This document shows positions 8,266 to 18,038 of a DNA stretch of 64,000 nucleotides, piece by piece. The notes under the pieces are model-generated. The model had not been told where the DNA came from, searched no databases, and worked only from the letters and a program-made list of their open reading frames with translations. This DNA comes from Candidatus Opimibacter skivensis (GTDB lineage: Bacteria > Bacteroidota > Bacteroidia > Chitinophagales > Saprospiraceae). Made by a program: the position numbers and the translations under genes. The number at the start of each line of letters is the position of its first letter. The stretch's first letter is position 1. The stretch is taken from positions 558,001 to 622,000 of the forward strand of contig JADKHH010000001.1 in assembly GCA_016721905.1 (NCBI GenBank). Reading direction: 5' to 3'.

Positions 8266-11097
8266 GCGGACAATTTTTTGAGTAAACTTCTTACCATTGT
8301 TATTTACGCTGATCAGATAAACTCCCGCAGGATACGCTGACAGATCAATTTGTAGTGAATTGTTTTCAGGAGCAATATCATGCTGAACCAGTACACGCAC
8401 ACCATCCATCCGTAATATTTCTACATCACAGGCTCCATCTGTTTTCATAGTTAATTGAATGAGCCCATCTGTTGGATTTGGTGTAACAATGAATACCTGC
8501 TCTTTATCAGTTGGTTGATGAGTTGCTGTACCCAGGTCGATAACGGCAGTAGCAGGAACAAAGTCAGTAAAACATTCTTTATCTAATGTTGAAATCTTCC
8601 AGTCATAGAAATAGTAATAGAAATCTTCTCCAAATGTTGAATTATAGATAGACACGACGCTCTGGATTTCATATGGATAAACGACGTTCTCAGATGACCT
8701 CCAGAGGTATGGACTATTTGTTCCAAAACTCTGATTGTTGATATCTGTGTTGGTGGTCATTGTGTAACTACCAATCGGAAGATCTACTTCCAGGTCAATC
8801 ACAGTCAATCCTGGTTCGAGATCCAACTGGTGCTCAAAAAAGAAATTTAGTCCGTTATTGATATCGATGCTCCTGGTGCCTGCTGAATCTGTGTACACTG
8901 AAATCTGATGAAGCGTGATTGGTTCAAGCACATCAAACAACTGGCCACCATTGACAAAGGCGGCATTATACTTAGTTAAGCCTTCGTGTTGTGCTGGTCC
9001 TACCTGGAAATCCTCTCCTGCTATGAGCGCAGCATTGCGGGCATAGATTGTCACTGTATCTGTAAGATTGTCGAGTTGAATACTATTTCCGTTGCCAATC
9101 TGATTGTTTCCAAATGGATCAGAGAACCATTCTACATGATCTCCGGTGGAGGTCAGTACGGCTGATTCACCTGGCAAGAAAGTATCATTGGTTGTTACTG
9201 CTGGTTCTGGAATGAGGAATTCAAGCTGGACGGTATCAGATTCATGTAGCTTACAATAACCTTCAATTTGGGCAAAATACTCGCCAGATATTGTTGCATC
9301 TATGGTTTGAGTGGTTTCCCCTGTAGACCAAGCGTACGAAAATGCTGAAGGAAGGCTAAGGAGCACAGACTCCCCATCACATAATTGGGGATTGGCAACG
9401 TATGTGATCGTAGGTCGTATAGTGTCAGGATCCAATCCAACTTCAAGAGGTGAAGTACGTAAAATGCAACCATCCACATCAGTTAGCTTTGCAAAATAGA
9501 GACCCTCTTGCCTGATAATGATAGAATCAGCTGATGTACCATCACTCCATTCAATAATAGAAAACTCTGAGTCAATGTGAATCGTGATCGAGTCAGCGTC
9601 ACATAGCACCACTAAAGGCTCCAGGATGTCGAGAGGTTGTTTCCAACAACCGCCCTTTGTGAGTGACCAGGTTTTGTCAGTTTCAAGCTGGTTGTATTGC
9701 TCCTTTGTGCCATCAGGCCATCGGATGATCAGGCTGTCATATGTGGTTTGATCGCCAAGTCCGAAAATGATACTATGTCCGCTGGACACGCCATATTGCT
9801 CACCGCCTCGCACTTCCCTCAATTGAATACCCCAAGATCCATATAAGGAAGCAGTCGCCCCAATGGCGGATGGATTGTCCTCAGTTTGCCTGAGATTCAA
9901 CCCCAGGTAATGATTATCATTTTTATTGTTGAGAAAAAGGATATCCTCACGCAACGGATCAGGATTGTTGAAAGGAATAACTCTTGAGGCGTAAACATCT
10001 GTAAATCCATCCCTGTTGAGGTCACCTAAGGCGAATGATCCAAAAACCACATTGCCAAATGGTGTAGTCTTTGTAAATGTTTTATCTCCATTATTGTGAT
10101 AATAATCCAGGCGGTCACCACTCACGAGAATATCCTGGAATCCGTCATTATCAAAATCCCTCAGCATTCCTTGCAACGGCACACCGCCAATGTTCAATCC
10201 GGTATTGGGGGTGATATTGATAAATGTATCATTGTCGATATTCTCATAAAGTTCGCTGATGACATCGTGCTGCGTTTTAAAAAGGTCCATGTCACCATCA
10301 TTGTCTATGTCGCCAAAATCTGCTGTCCAGGTCTGACGTCCATCAGCCAGGCCATAATTAGCGGCATCTTCTGTATAATTTCCTTGTCCGTCATTGACAA
10401 AAATCACATCAATCCTTCTGGGATCTGAAGGACTGTTGACGCCCTGGCGGCACTTAGCTATATAAAAGTCACTATCCCCATCCATGTCAAAGTCTGTGTA
10501 CAGTGAACCATAGTTGCCCGAATTGTCGGATGGTGGTATGGTCACAAAATTGAAAAGATCCTGCTCTACGAGATTACCATCTCCATCATTGAGGAAGGTA
10601 TAATTCAACCCATTATCATTAAGCATCACGACATCTACCCAGCCATCATGATTAAAGTCGCCTGATGAAGCGCCTTGTGAAAAGAAGGGTGTAACGATTA
10701 TTTGGGTGAGGTTGAAGGAAAAGGTATTTGGAATACTATACAAGACTTTAACCTCGTCATAAGAACCTACCGCCAGAATATCAACTGCGCCATCATTATT
10801 AAAATCTGCCAGGCAGATATCATTTTGCTCAGCGTTACCGATGGTCACCGGTACCTCATACCTGACAAATGGCCGGGACGGCTCTGGAGTCTGGTACTGG
10901 ATAAAAAGCCGGGATCCAAAATTTAGCGTGACAATATCATCGAGTCCATCACCATTCATGTCCGCAATTCCTACGGGGACAGCACTGTGCTGATCCTTTT
11001 CAGCCAGCAGGTCATTACGGTTAGTAAACTGGGCCTGGCCAAATAAAGTGGTCACGGCAAGGGTAAAGAGCAGGATTGGAAATAAACGTGCCTTCAT
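8260..11097 (-). CDS. CRTAC1-like FG-GAP/VCBS repeat protein with ASPIC/UnbV domain and T9SS sorting domain
   Basis: 945 residues with a signal peptide (MKARLFPILLFTLAVTTLFG). Residues about 30-390 contain repeated calcium-type beta-propeller blades of the form DMNGDGLDDIV, DFNNDGAVDILAVG and DFDNDGFQDILVSG. Next comes an ASPIC/UnbV module (about 395-480) with RGGEQYGVSSGHSIIFGLG and RWPDGTKEQYN. Two short Ig-like segments follow around WSDGTSADSIIIRQEG and WSTGETTQTI, then an unassigned beta region. The C-terminus (VTPNPTDGLIQLTM to the final KIVRL) is a T9SS sorting domain. Expected location is the cell surface or medium; ligand unknown. It ends head-on with the cytochrome gene, overlapping it by 6 bases. 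Confidence 0.9.
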   Translation of the reverse strand: MKARLFPILLFTLAVTTLFGQAQFTNRNDLLAEKDQHSAVPVGIADMNGDGLDDIVTLNFGSRLFIQYQTPEPSRPFVRYEVPVTIGNAEQNDICLADFNNDGAVDILAVGSYDEVKVLYSIPNTFSFNLTQIIVTPFFSQGASSGDFNHDGWVDVVMLNDNGLNYTFLNDGDGNLVEQDLFNFVTIPPSDNSGNYGSLYTDFDMDGDSDFYIAKCRQGVNSPSDPRRIDVIFVNDGQGNYTEDAANYGLADGRQTWTADFGDIDNDGDMDLFKTQHDVISELYENIDNDTFINITPNTGLNIGGVPLQGMLRDFDNDGFQDILVSGDRLDYYHNNGDKTFTKTTPFGNVVFGSFALGDLNRDGFTDVYASRVIPFNNPDPLREDILFLNNKNDNHYLGLNLRQTEDNPSAIGATASLYGSWGIQLREVRGGEQYGVSSGHSIIFGLGDQTTYDSLIIRWPDGTKEQYNQLETDKTWSLTKGGCWKQPLDILEPLVVLCDADSITIHIDSEFSIIEWSDGTSADSIIIRQEGLYFAKLTDVDGCILRTSPLEVGLDPDTIRPTITYVANPQLCDGESVLLSLPSAFSYAWSTGETTQTIDATISGEYFAQIEGYCKLHESDTVQLEFLIPEPAVTTNDTFLPGESAVLTSTGDHVEWFSDPFGNNQIGNGNSIQLDNLTDTVTIYARNAALIAGEDFQVGPAQHEGLTKYNAAFVNGGQLFDVLEPITLHQISVYTDSAGTRSIDINNGLNFFFEHQLDLEPGLTVIDLEVDLPIGSYTMTTNTDINNQSFGTNSPYLWRSSENVVYPYEIQSVVSIYNSTFGEDFYYYFYDWKISTLDKECFTDFVPATAVIDLGTATHQPTDKEQVFIVTPNPTDGLIQLTMKTDGACDVEILRMDGVRVLVQHDIAPENNSLQIDLSAYPAGVYLISVNNNGKKFTQKIVRL

Positions 11098-11277
11098 AAT
11101 GGATTGATTTATGGTATAGTATACCAGACAAATGTAACATTCCCAATGAAATCAGTCATTTCAAATTATGTCGCGCAAACGACACCTCAGGATCCTGATC
11201 AGCATGCAAGCAATCCCAAAGACCAGAATATGCCCTGATACCCTGAATTTGATAAACAAATATTTACTTTGCCTCCG

Positions 11278-12096
11278 ATGAGCAGAACGTATACAGCAAC
11301 CCAATATCTGTCTCACTTTTTCAGATCTAAACGTTGGGATTCCTTCCATTCTCCTTTCCTTTTCAGCTTAATCACTTTTTGCAGTGATGACCGGATATCG
11401 CATCCATTATTTGAAAGCATTGAACGGAAACGGAGGGATTTGCGTCAATCGAAGAAGGTTATAGAACGACATGATTTCGGCGCGGGTACTTCCTATCATC
11501 AGATTAAAAATACGGACGTTATCTCGAGGATTGCCAGGCACGCGCTTAGCCTACCCTTTCAATGTAGATTTTTGTATCGACTTGTTGACTTTACTAAAGC
11601 CAGACAGATTGTTGAACTTGGTACTTCACTTGGCATTTCCTCCGCTTACCTGGCTATAGGTAGTCCAACACCAAGAATTGATACAGTAGAAGGTGATCCG
11701 GAAGTTGCAAATGTTGCACAAGAAATCTTTGACCAATTAAGACTGGACAATATTCATCTTCACAACATGACATTTGATTCTTTTATAGCTAAAGGATTGA
11801 CAGCGGACAGGCGTATTGACCTTCTGTTTCTGGATGGACATCATACATCCGCTGCATTGTGGAAATATTACCATGCATTGGAGCCATACATGTCAGATCA
11901 AACGATCATCATGGTCGATGATATATACTGGTCGGCCGATATGACGGATGGATGGAAAAAATTAACTGCCTTGCCCGAAGTGACACAAAGTGTGGATTGT
12001 TTCCACTTCGGTTTACTATTTTTCAAAAAGGATTTCCTCAACCGTGAAAATCATTGCATTCGTCTTCCGCTACGAGGTTTGCTTAGAGGTGGATGA
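11278..12096 (+). CDS. Class I SAM-dependent (O-)methyltransferase
   Basis: 272 residues. The Rossmann-fold SAM motif is IVELGTSLGISSAYLA (about 114-129), the acidic residue of motif II is in RIDTVEGDPEV, and DLLFLDGHH plus IIMVDDIYW are the later motifs of the Methyltransf_24/O-methyltransferase group. The substrate cannot be told. The ATG at 11278 is chosen; a TTG three codons earlier is possible. TACTTTG at 11265-11271 resembles a -7 box, which would leave almost no leader. The stop is 8 bp from the convergent gene. Confidence 0.85.
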   Translation: MSRTYTATQYLSHFFRSKRWDSFHSPFLFSLITFCSDDRISHPLFESIERKRRDLRQSKKVIERHDFGAGTSYHQIKNTDVISRIARHALSLPFQCRFLYRLVDFTKARQIVELGTSLGISSAYLAIGSPTPRIDTVEGDPEVANVAQEIFDQLRLDNIHLHNMTFDSFIAKGLTADRRIDLLFLDGHHTSAALWKYYHALEPYMSDQTIIMVDDIYWSADMTDGWKKLTALPEVTQSVDCFHFGLLFFKKDFLNRENHCIRLPLRGLLRGG

Positions 12097-12103
12097 AAGA
12101 GGA

Positions 12104-12655
12104 TTATCCTTCAGTCACCGGTGGCTTTGCAGCTGCAAGGCTCTGCACATTAAAGCCAATTTTAGCTGCGGCCTGATCATCATCATCAAAATCTTCCCAT
12201 TGTGTAATCTCTTTGATAAATTCCTCCATGTGCCTAAGTAAAAAAGGGGTCTTAATTTCTTCCGGCCTATAGATGGAAATGACTTTTGGCGGACGCGGCT
12301 CCCCAAACCCTTCGATGAAAGGATAGACAATCATCACCTGCACTTTGCCATTATACAACTGCTGGTATATCAACGAGCCGTTCGTCTTGATCAAAGGCTT
12401 ATGTAATTTATCATTGATGACCTCGGCAATCCCGCTTTCTTCAGTGCCCAGGGAGAGAATGATATACTCCAGATGCTTGACCTTATCTGTTGCCTCGATG
12501 GTGCCCTGCAAACCTGAGACCTTTAACATAGCCTCTAATTCGCTGATAATTAAATCCTTAAGAGTTGAAGTCCATCTTTCGCGATAGGTTTTGGTATTGT
12601 TAAGTACACTCTGGTACCTCTGAACCTTGCTGATCAAGCCATTAAAATCATCCAT
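12104..12655 (-). CDS. Conserved hypothetical protein, 183 residues
   Basis: Not recognised. The protein is soluble, with a predicted helical N-terminal half (MDDFNGLISKVQRYQSVLNN), a middle segment with beta character (GSLIYQQLYNGKVQVMIVYP), a basic/proline stretch EPRPPKVISIYRPEEI, and a short acidic patch EDFDDDDQAA near the end. No signal peptide or membrane segment. It is divergent from the E1 dehydrogenase gene with 120 bp between starts and convergent with the methyltransferase. Coding is supported by uninterrupted length and neat packing between neighbours. Confidence 0.75.
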   Translation of the reverse strand: MDDFNGLISKVQRYQSVLNNTKTYRERWTSTLKDLIISELEAMLKVSGLQGTIEATDKVKHLEYIILSLGTEESGIAEVINDKLHKPLIKTNGSLIYQQLYNGKVQVMIVYPFIEGFGEPRPPKVISIYRPEEIKTPFLLRHMEEFIKEITQWEDFDDDDQAAAKIGFNVQSLAAAKPPVTEG

Positions 12656-12738
12656 TTGCTTTCCAATTTGAGGTTAAATATAAACCCTCTTATATGGAAT
12701 CCACCTGCATTAGCTTTTTATCCGATTCCTATTTGCTT

Positions 12739-12766
12739 TTGTACCACGATTCAATCTCTATCTTTG
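12739..12766 (+). promoter_or_regulatory. Promoter of the E1 dehydrogenase gene
   Basis: TTG (12739-12741), 17 bases, then TATCTTTG (12759-12766), a full match to the Bacteroidota consensus. The start codon is at 12776, so the transcript should be leaderless or nearly so. Confidence 0.75.
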
Positions 12767-12775
12767 GCATCCGTC

Positions 12776-14866
12776 ATGGCAAAGGAAAAAAGCAAGAAAA
12801 AAGATAAAGCAGAGACTGTCAGCTGGTCTGAGATACTGGAGAAAGCATTCAGTCATATGGCTACCGCAAAGGCAATGACTGACCATTTTGAGGCTAATTT
12901 CAAAGAAGTGTCAAAGTACGTCCATGCTACATCAAGAGGACACGAAGCCATCCAGATTGCCCTTGGAATGCAATTGACCCCTGATGACTGGTTGTCAGCA
13001 TATTACAGAGATGACGCGATGATGCTTTCAATAGGCATGCAACCCTATGAGTTGATGCTCCAGCTGATGGCCAAGAAGGATGACCCCTTTTCCGGAGGCA
13101 GGGCTTATTATTGTCATCCGAGCCTTAAGGATGACGATAAACCAAAAATTCCTCATCAGTCTTCTGCCACCGGCATGCAGGCGATTCCTACGACAGGAGT
13201 AGCTATGGGAATAGCCTATCAGGAGCACCGCAAACTGGGTCACTGGAAAAAGCCACCTGTAGTAGTTTGCTCGCTGGGTGATGCATCTGTGACGGAGGGT
13301 GAAGTCGCAGAAGCCTTTCAAATGGCAGCCTTGAAAAAACTTCCCATTCTCTACCTGGTCCAGGATAATGAATGGGACATTTCTGCTAATGCCAAGGAGA
13401 CACGAGCAATGAATGCGGCTGAATATGCCAGGGGTTTTAAAGGAATTGAAACCCGAAGTATAGATGGAACCGATTTCAAGCTCTGCTATAACACGCTAGA
13501 AGAAGTGATCGGTCTCATCCGGAAAGAACGCAGACCGTTTCTGGTGCATGCCAAGGTTCCTTTGCTCAACCATCATACATCAGGTGTGCGCATGGAATGG
13601 TACCGGGATGATCTTGAAGAAGACAGGCAACAAGATCCATATCCCAAAATAATCAGCTCTATGTTGTTAGCTGGATGGTCTGCTTTGCAACTTAAACGAA
13701 TAGAAACACGGGCTATTGAAACTGTTGCAGCAGACTTTGAAAAAGCCCGCCATGCAGCTGATCCGATACCTGCAGATCTATACACACATGCATTTGCCCC
13801 AACTCCAATAACAACTGAAGTCGGCATCAGACAACCAGAGGGCGCAGAAGTTAAAGTCATGGTGGATAGTGCCCTGATCGCCATAGAAGAACTCATGCGT
13901 AAACATCCTGAATGTCTTTTGTATGGCCAGGATGTAGGTAGCCGCCTCGGAGGAGTATTCCGGGAAGCTGCTACGCTTGCACAGAAATTTGGGGATGATC
14001 GCGTTTTCAATACCCCCATCCAGGAAGCATTTATTGTCGGATCAACTGTTGGAATGTCCGCTGTTGGTTTAAAACCCATTGTAGAGGTACAGTTTGCAGA
14101 TTATATATGGCCTGGCTTGAATCAACTATTTACAGAAGTCAGCCGGTCTTGTTATTTATCCAATGGCAAATGGCCGGTGAGTATGATCCTGCGCGTACCT
14201 ATTGGAGCGTATGGAAGCGGGGGGCCTTACCATTCTTCAAGTGTTGAAACCGTGGTTTGCAACATCAAAGGATTGAAAGTGGTCTATCCGAGCAACGGTG
14301 CGGATCTGAAGGGACTAATGAAGGCTGCATATTATGATCCAAATCCAGTAGTGATCTTCGAACATAAGGGCCTTTACTGGAGCAAGGTGGCTAACACTGA
14401 AACCGCAAAAACTCCCTTGCCTGATGAAGCCTACGTGGTACCATTGGGTGTGGGACGAATTGTCTTAGAAGCAAATCATGAAACGATTTCGCAGGGTAAA
14501 GCGCTATGCATTGTAACATATGGGATGGGTGTGCATTGGGCGCTAAAAGCTGCCAAGGAATTTGAAGGACGCATCACGATCCTGGATCTGAGAAGCCTAG
14601 TTCCATTAGATGAGCACTTAATCTACACAACGGTCAGGGAACACGGCCGTTGCCTGGTTGTAACAGAGGATACTGTGTCCAATTCATTTGCCCAGACCAT
14701 TGCCGCACGTATTCAGGAGCAATGCTGGACATCGCTTGACGCACCTGTCAGGACAATCGGATCGACCGATATGCCCGCAGTTCCATTAAACGAAGTATTG
14801 GAGAAAGAGATGATCCTCTCTGTTGGAAAAGTGATCGAAACGATGAGAGCCTTATTAGATTACTAA
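12776..14866 (+). CDS. 2-oxoacid dehydrogenase E1, fused alpha and beta subunits
   Basis: 696 residues joining E1 alpha (about 1-340) to E1 beta (about 365-690) in one chain. The alpha part has the thiamine diphosphate motif GDASVTEGEVAEAFQMAA followed by LVQDNEWDIS. The beta part has GQDVGSRLGGVFREA, TPIQEAFIVGSTVGMSA and GAYGSGGPYHSSSVE. It decarboxylates a 2-oxoacid, probably a branched-chain acid or pyruvate, and passes the acyl group to an E2 lipoyl protein not present in this window. The start at 12776 (MAKEKSKKKDK) is favoured over an in-frame ATG at 12656 because a good promoter lies between them. Fused E1 proteins are common in Bacteroidota. Confidence 0.9.
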   Translation: MAKEKSKKKDKAETVSWSEILEKAFSHMATAKAMTDHFEANFKEVSKYVHATSRGHEAIQIALGMQLTPDDWLSAYYRDDAMMLSIGMQPYELMLQLMAKKDDPFSGGRAYYCHPSLKDDDKPKIPHQSSATGMQAIPTTGVAMGIAYQEHRKLGHWKKPPVVVCSLGDASVTEGEVAEAFQMAALKKLPILYLVQDNEWDISANAKETRAMNAAEYARGFKGIETRSIDGTDFKLCYNTLEEVIGLIRKERRPFLVHAKVPLLNHHTSGVRMEWYRDDLEEDRQQDPYPKIISSMLLAGWSALQLKRIETRAIETVAADFEKARHAADPIPADLYTHAFAPTPITTEVGIRQPEGAEVKVMVDSALIAIEELMRKHPECLLYGQDVGSRLGGVFREAATLAQKFGDDRVFNTPIQEAFIVGSTVGMSAVGLKPIVEVQFADYIWPGLNQLFTEVSRSCYLSNGKWPVSMILRVPIGAYGSGGPYHSSSVETVVCNIKGLKVVYPSNGADLKGLMKAAYYDPNPVVIFEHKGLYWSKVANTETAKTPLPDEAYVVPLGVGRIVLEANHETISQGKALCIVTYGMGVHWALKAAKEFEGRITILDLRSLVPLDEHLIYTTVREHGRCLVVTEDTVSNSFAQTIAARIQEQCWTSLDAPVRTIGSTDMPAVPLNEVLEKEMILSVGKVIETMRALLDY

Positions 14867-14888
14867 TCGAAAAATAGTGATCGTCAGT

Positions 14889-15218
14889 TTAGACTGAAAA
14901 ACTTTCTCCGCATGCACATGTACGTGATGCATTGGGATTGCTGAAGTAGAAACCTTTTCCTTCAAGCCCTCCTGAAAATTCGAGGATCGTATTATGCACG
15001 TACAGGAAACTTCGGAGGTCAGTGACCATCCGGATGCCTTTATCCTCAAATACCTGGTCACTTGGCTTGAGGTCGTTGTCAAAATCCAATTTATACGAAA
15101 GGCCTGAACAGCCCCCGCTTGTGACACTCACGCGCACAAAATATTCTGTCAGTGATTTGTTCTCACTGTTGAGGACTTCGATAATCCTTTCTTTGGCACT
15201 ATCAGCAACAAACAACAC
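14889..15218 (-). CDS. A-type iron-sulfur cluster carrier (IscA/SufA/ErpA family)
   Basis: 109 residues with the three conserved ligand cysteines: one in TSGGCSGLSY (about residue 37) and two in the C-terminal TCACGESF. The segment VTDLRSFLYVHNTILEF is also typical. It accepts Fe-S clusters and delivers them to apoproteins in the cytoplasm. It follows a cysteine desulfurase gene on the same strand, with 172 bp between that hold a short tandem TGATTTCA repeat (about 15220-15240) but no terminator, so co-transcription is plausible. Confidence 0.92.
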   Translation of the reverse strand: MLFVADSAKERIIEVLNSENKSLTEYFVRVSVTSGGCSGLSYKLDFDNDLKPSDQVFEDKGIRMVTDLRSFLYVHNTILEFSGGLEGKGFYFSNPNASRTCACGESFSV

Positions 15219-15390
15219 TATGATTTCATGATTTCATGATTAAGAAAAATCTTACAAGCCAGGATTGATTGATTTATTGATTCTGAATCCACTTTTTCTA
15301 AATGATTCAATGAACCGCAACCATCCCTAGCTAATAGGAATTGCAAAGATAACAACATCCCGCGTGGAATAGTTTACCGCCCTTTTGCCT

Positions 15391-16593
15391 TCAGGAAACG
15401 TCAATTCCCTGCTTAAACATTTGCCAGACAGGGCTTTGTGCCCGTTCAGCCTCAACTGCTTCAATAAAGATCCTTGCTGCAATTTCGATCTCTGCCAGTG
15501 TGGTCGGAACGCCCAGGCTGATTCTGAAAGAGCCCTTTGCTTCTGCCGGGGTCAGTCCCATTGCAAGAAGAACGTGGGATGGTTCCGGATTTGCAGAACT
15601 ACAGGCAGATCCGGATGAAATAGCCAGATCACTTCTGAATCGCGACATGACCGCCTGACTGTCAACAAAACGGACCTTAAGATTTGAGACGGTGTGCAAG
15701 CGGTCACAAACATGACCGTTGGCCGAGACTTCTTCCAAAGCCGTAAGAATAGATTTCTCAAATTGATCACGAAGCTGAAGTAAACGATCCTGGTCACCAA
15801 GAAGGTTCTCTTTTCGTAGTGCACTCGCCGAGCCTAAACCTACAATACCTGGCACATTCAACGTACCGGATCTATACCCTCTTTCATGGCCTCCTCCATG
15901 GATCAGGGCGGCAGGCTTTACCTTCATGGAAGGATTGATGTATAATGCTCCGACACCCTTTGGTCCATACATTTTATGTGCGGAGATAGCCAGCATGCCC
16001 ACAGGAATCTTTACAAGATCTATATCAATCTTACCGGCGGCCTGAGTAGCATCACAAACCAAAGGCACTCCGGCCTGATGACAAAGCAATCCTATTTCTT
16101 TTATATGCTGGACAACTCCGGTTTCATTATTGGCCCACATGACGATCACCATGATGGTATCGTTTCTGATCGTATTCCTTAGATGCTCTGTATCCAGTAT
16201 GCCATTTCCGTCTACAGGTAAAATAGACAGTTCATAACCTTTACGATTCAGCCAGTCAATGGTATCAAGGACAGCGTGATGTTCAGTGGCAACAGTAATA
16301 ATATGTTTACCTATATGGCCTGAATTTTCTGCGAGACCCTTGATGGCCATATTAAGTCCTTCTGTGGAGCCTGATGTAAAAATGATAGACTTTGAATCTG
16401 TGTTTAAAAGATCCGCTACCTGGCTTCGGGCTATCTCCACGGCTTCGCTTGCTTTCCAGCCATAGGCATGTGAACGGCTTGCCGGATTCCCGAAATCCCG
16501 GGTAAACCATGGCAACATTGACTCCAGCACCCTTGCATCTACAGGAGTGGTCGCATGATAATCCAGATAAACTGGCATTTTTGGTGAACTCAT
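15391..16593 (-). CDS. Cysteine desulfurase (NifS/IscS family)
   Basis: 400 residues, full length. This PLP enzyme takes sulfur from cysteine for Fe-S cluster building. The start MSSPKMPVYLDYHATTPVD is typical; the PLP lysine is in ISAHKMYGPKGVGAL, the ATEHHAVLDT histidine stacks on PLP, and the persulfide cysteine is in SSGSACSS of the flexible loop. It sits upstream of the A-type carrier gene in the same direction, which supports a shared role. It is divergent from the mutA-like gene, with under 100 bp between the starts. Confidence 0.94.
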   Translation of the reverse strand: MSSPKMPVYLDYHATTPVDARVLESMLPWFTRDFGNPASRSHAYGWKASEAVEIARSQVADLLNTDSKSIIFTSGSTEGLNMAIKGLAENSGHIGKHIITVATEHHAVLDTIDWLNRKGYELSILPVDGNGILDTEHLRNTIRNDTIMVIVMWANNETGVVQHIKEIGLLCHQAGVPLVCDATQAAGKIDIDLVKIPVGMLAISAHKMYGPKGVGALYINPSMKVKPAALIHGGGHERGYRSGTLNVPGIVGLGSASALRKENLLGDQDRLLQLRDQFEKSILTALEEVSANGHVCDRLHTVSNLKVRFVDSQAVMSRFRSDLAISSGSACSSANPEPSHVLLAMGLTPAEAKGSFRISLGVPTTLAEIEIAARIFIEAVEAERAQSPVWQMFKQGIDVS

Positions 16594-16689
16594 TTTATAA
16601 AGATACTACTTTGAAAAAAAGAAATTTTGAAGGTAAAAGGAAACGTACTTTTCATTCTTTCACGGGTATTGCCTAATATTGTCCACAGC

Positions 16690-17766
16690 ATGAAGGAGTG
16701 GGCATATACATTTGACGCTGTTTCGAAAGAACAATGGATCAGGCAGATCGAATCGGACCTGAAGCAAAAAACTATTGCGTCACTGCAATCGGAATGGTGG
16801 CCTGGTGAACCGCTGATGCCTTTGTTACATCGAGATGATGTCACCGAGGAAACCGTTTCCCTTCCTATCTCATTATTTACTCAACCACCACTCATCGCTG
16901 AGTGGATCTCAACCTCAGGCCAGCAGGCAACTGCAATCAATCAACAAATACTGGATGCGCTCCGGCAGGATACCCACTTGCTTATTCTATACTCATCGGG
17001 TAATTCGTCGTTGTTTGATGCAGAATGGTTCAATGGTGTATTCCAGGATTTGATTACCATATCGTATCAGATGGAGGAATTTAAGGAAAGTAGTTTCCGG
17101 CTGTTGGAAGAAAGTGGAACAAGATATCTCCTGCGAATAAATAGAGAAGCATCATCACCACCACTAGGAAAGTTGCTTGCACAAACTGATCCGTATCTTT
17201 CTGGTCTTGGTTCATTTCGCTTTAATTACCTGATTAAATCCTCAGGCATATGGGACGTGAATACTGCAGGCGTATTAAACAGGTTGGTGGAAGATTTGAC
17301 TGACTGGACTAACCTTGGGTTCCAAGCTGCAGATTTTTTTCAGCAATGCATTCTGTCACTTGAAGCAGATAAAGCTTACTTTAAACATATCATCCAGACC
17401 AGAGTACTTCATCTGCTATGGTATAATCTTAAAGCACATTTGATACAGTCGACAGTTGAAATCCCGGACCATTATCTTGAATGTCACATTTATGAATCGA
17501 CTCAAGAGTCCCCTGAACATTTCCTGATCAGGGCATCTATGTCGGGACTTGCAGCATCGCTGGCAGGATCCCATACCGTTTGCATACACCATTCATCCAG
17601 GGAGGAAACACCAGATTTATACAAGCGGGCCAACCGGAATATCCACCATTTACTGCAATTGGAGAGTGCGATGTACAAAGGAGTTGATCCAATGTCCGGA
17701 GCTATTAGCATTGATTACTATACCAGGTCCTGGACACAAAAGATTTGGAATGCCCTTCGATTATAA
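16690..17766 (+). CDS. mutA: Methylmalonyl-CoA mutase small-subunit-like protein
   Basis: 358 residues. It resembles the non-catalytic small subunit of methylmalonyl-CoA mutase: the N-terminal WIRQIESDLKQKT segment, a TIM-barrel-like middle, and a C-terminal part with YKRANRNIHHLLQLESAMYK then GVDPMSGAISIDYYT, which matches the end of the mutase barrel. The cobalamin-binding domain is absent, as expected for this subunit, and the sequence is divergent. The start at 16690 (MKEWAYTFDAV) gives the family N-terminus; an upstream ATG at 16627 is possible. It is followed by meaB, but the catalytic mutB expected between them is not here. Function rests on weak similarity and context. Confidence 0.65.
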   Translation: MKEWAYTFDAVSKEQWIRQIESDLKQKTIASLQSEWWPGEPLMPLLHRDDVTEETVSLPISLFTQPPLIAEWISTSGQQATAINQQILDALRQDTHLLILYSSGNSSLFDAEWFNGVFQDLITISYQMEEFKESSFRLLEESGTRYLLRINREASSPPLGKLLAQTDPYLSGLGSFRFNYLIKSSGIWDVNTAGVLNRLVEDLTDWTNLGFQAADFFQQCILSLEADKAYFKHIIQTRVLHLLWYNLKAHLIQSTVEIPDHYLECHIYESTQESPEHFLIRASMSGLAASLAGSHTVCIHHSSREETPDLYKRANRNIHHLLQLESAMYKGVDPMSGAISIDYYTRSWTQKIWNALRL

Positions 17767-18038
17767 GAATAGGAGGCGGGCGGTTGGATGTATTGAATTT
17801 CTGCCACTTTGGCGATGATTCACTAAAATAGAGTCCGCCCACCTCCGTGATATACTCTATGAAACAAATAAACCCGCTTTACCTTTCACGGGCTATTAAG
17901 GAAGCGTTAAGGTGGCCCGAATAGCCCATTAACACTTTAACTTAAGGATTTTAACATTTTAAATCTTTGGTTATCAATAAACTATAATTTATATAATAAT
18001 CATATATTTGTCTGCGTCACTTTAGGACGCTTATTTCA
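17767..18038. other. Intergenic region with two inverted repeats
   Basis: Between mutA and meaB. GGAGGCGGGCGG (17772-17783) can pair with CCGCCCACCTCC (17835-17846) with one mismatch across a 51-base loop. Further on GGGCTATT pairs with AATAGCCC (about 17892-17927). There is no T run after either. A TATATTTG -7-like box is at 18003-18010, 29 bases before meaB, but without a well-placed -33 TTG. No coding sequence seen. Confidence 0.5.

Noticed and set aside
15219..15241. TGATTTCA tandem repeat as a regulatory site
   Set aside because: Only about two and a half copies, with no symmetry and no matching copy elsewhere in the window.
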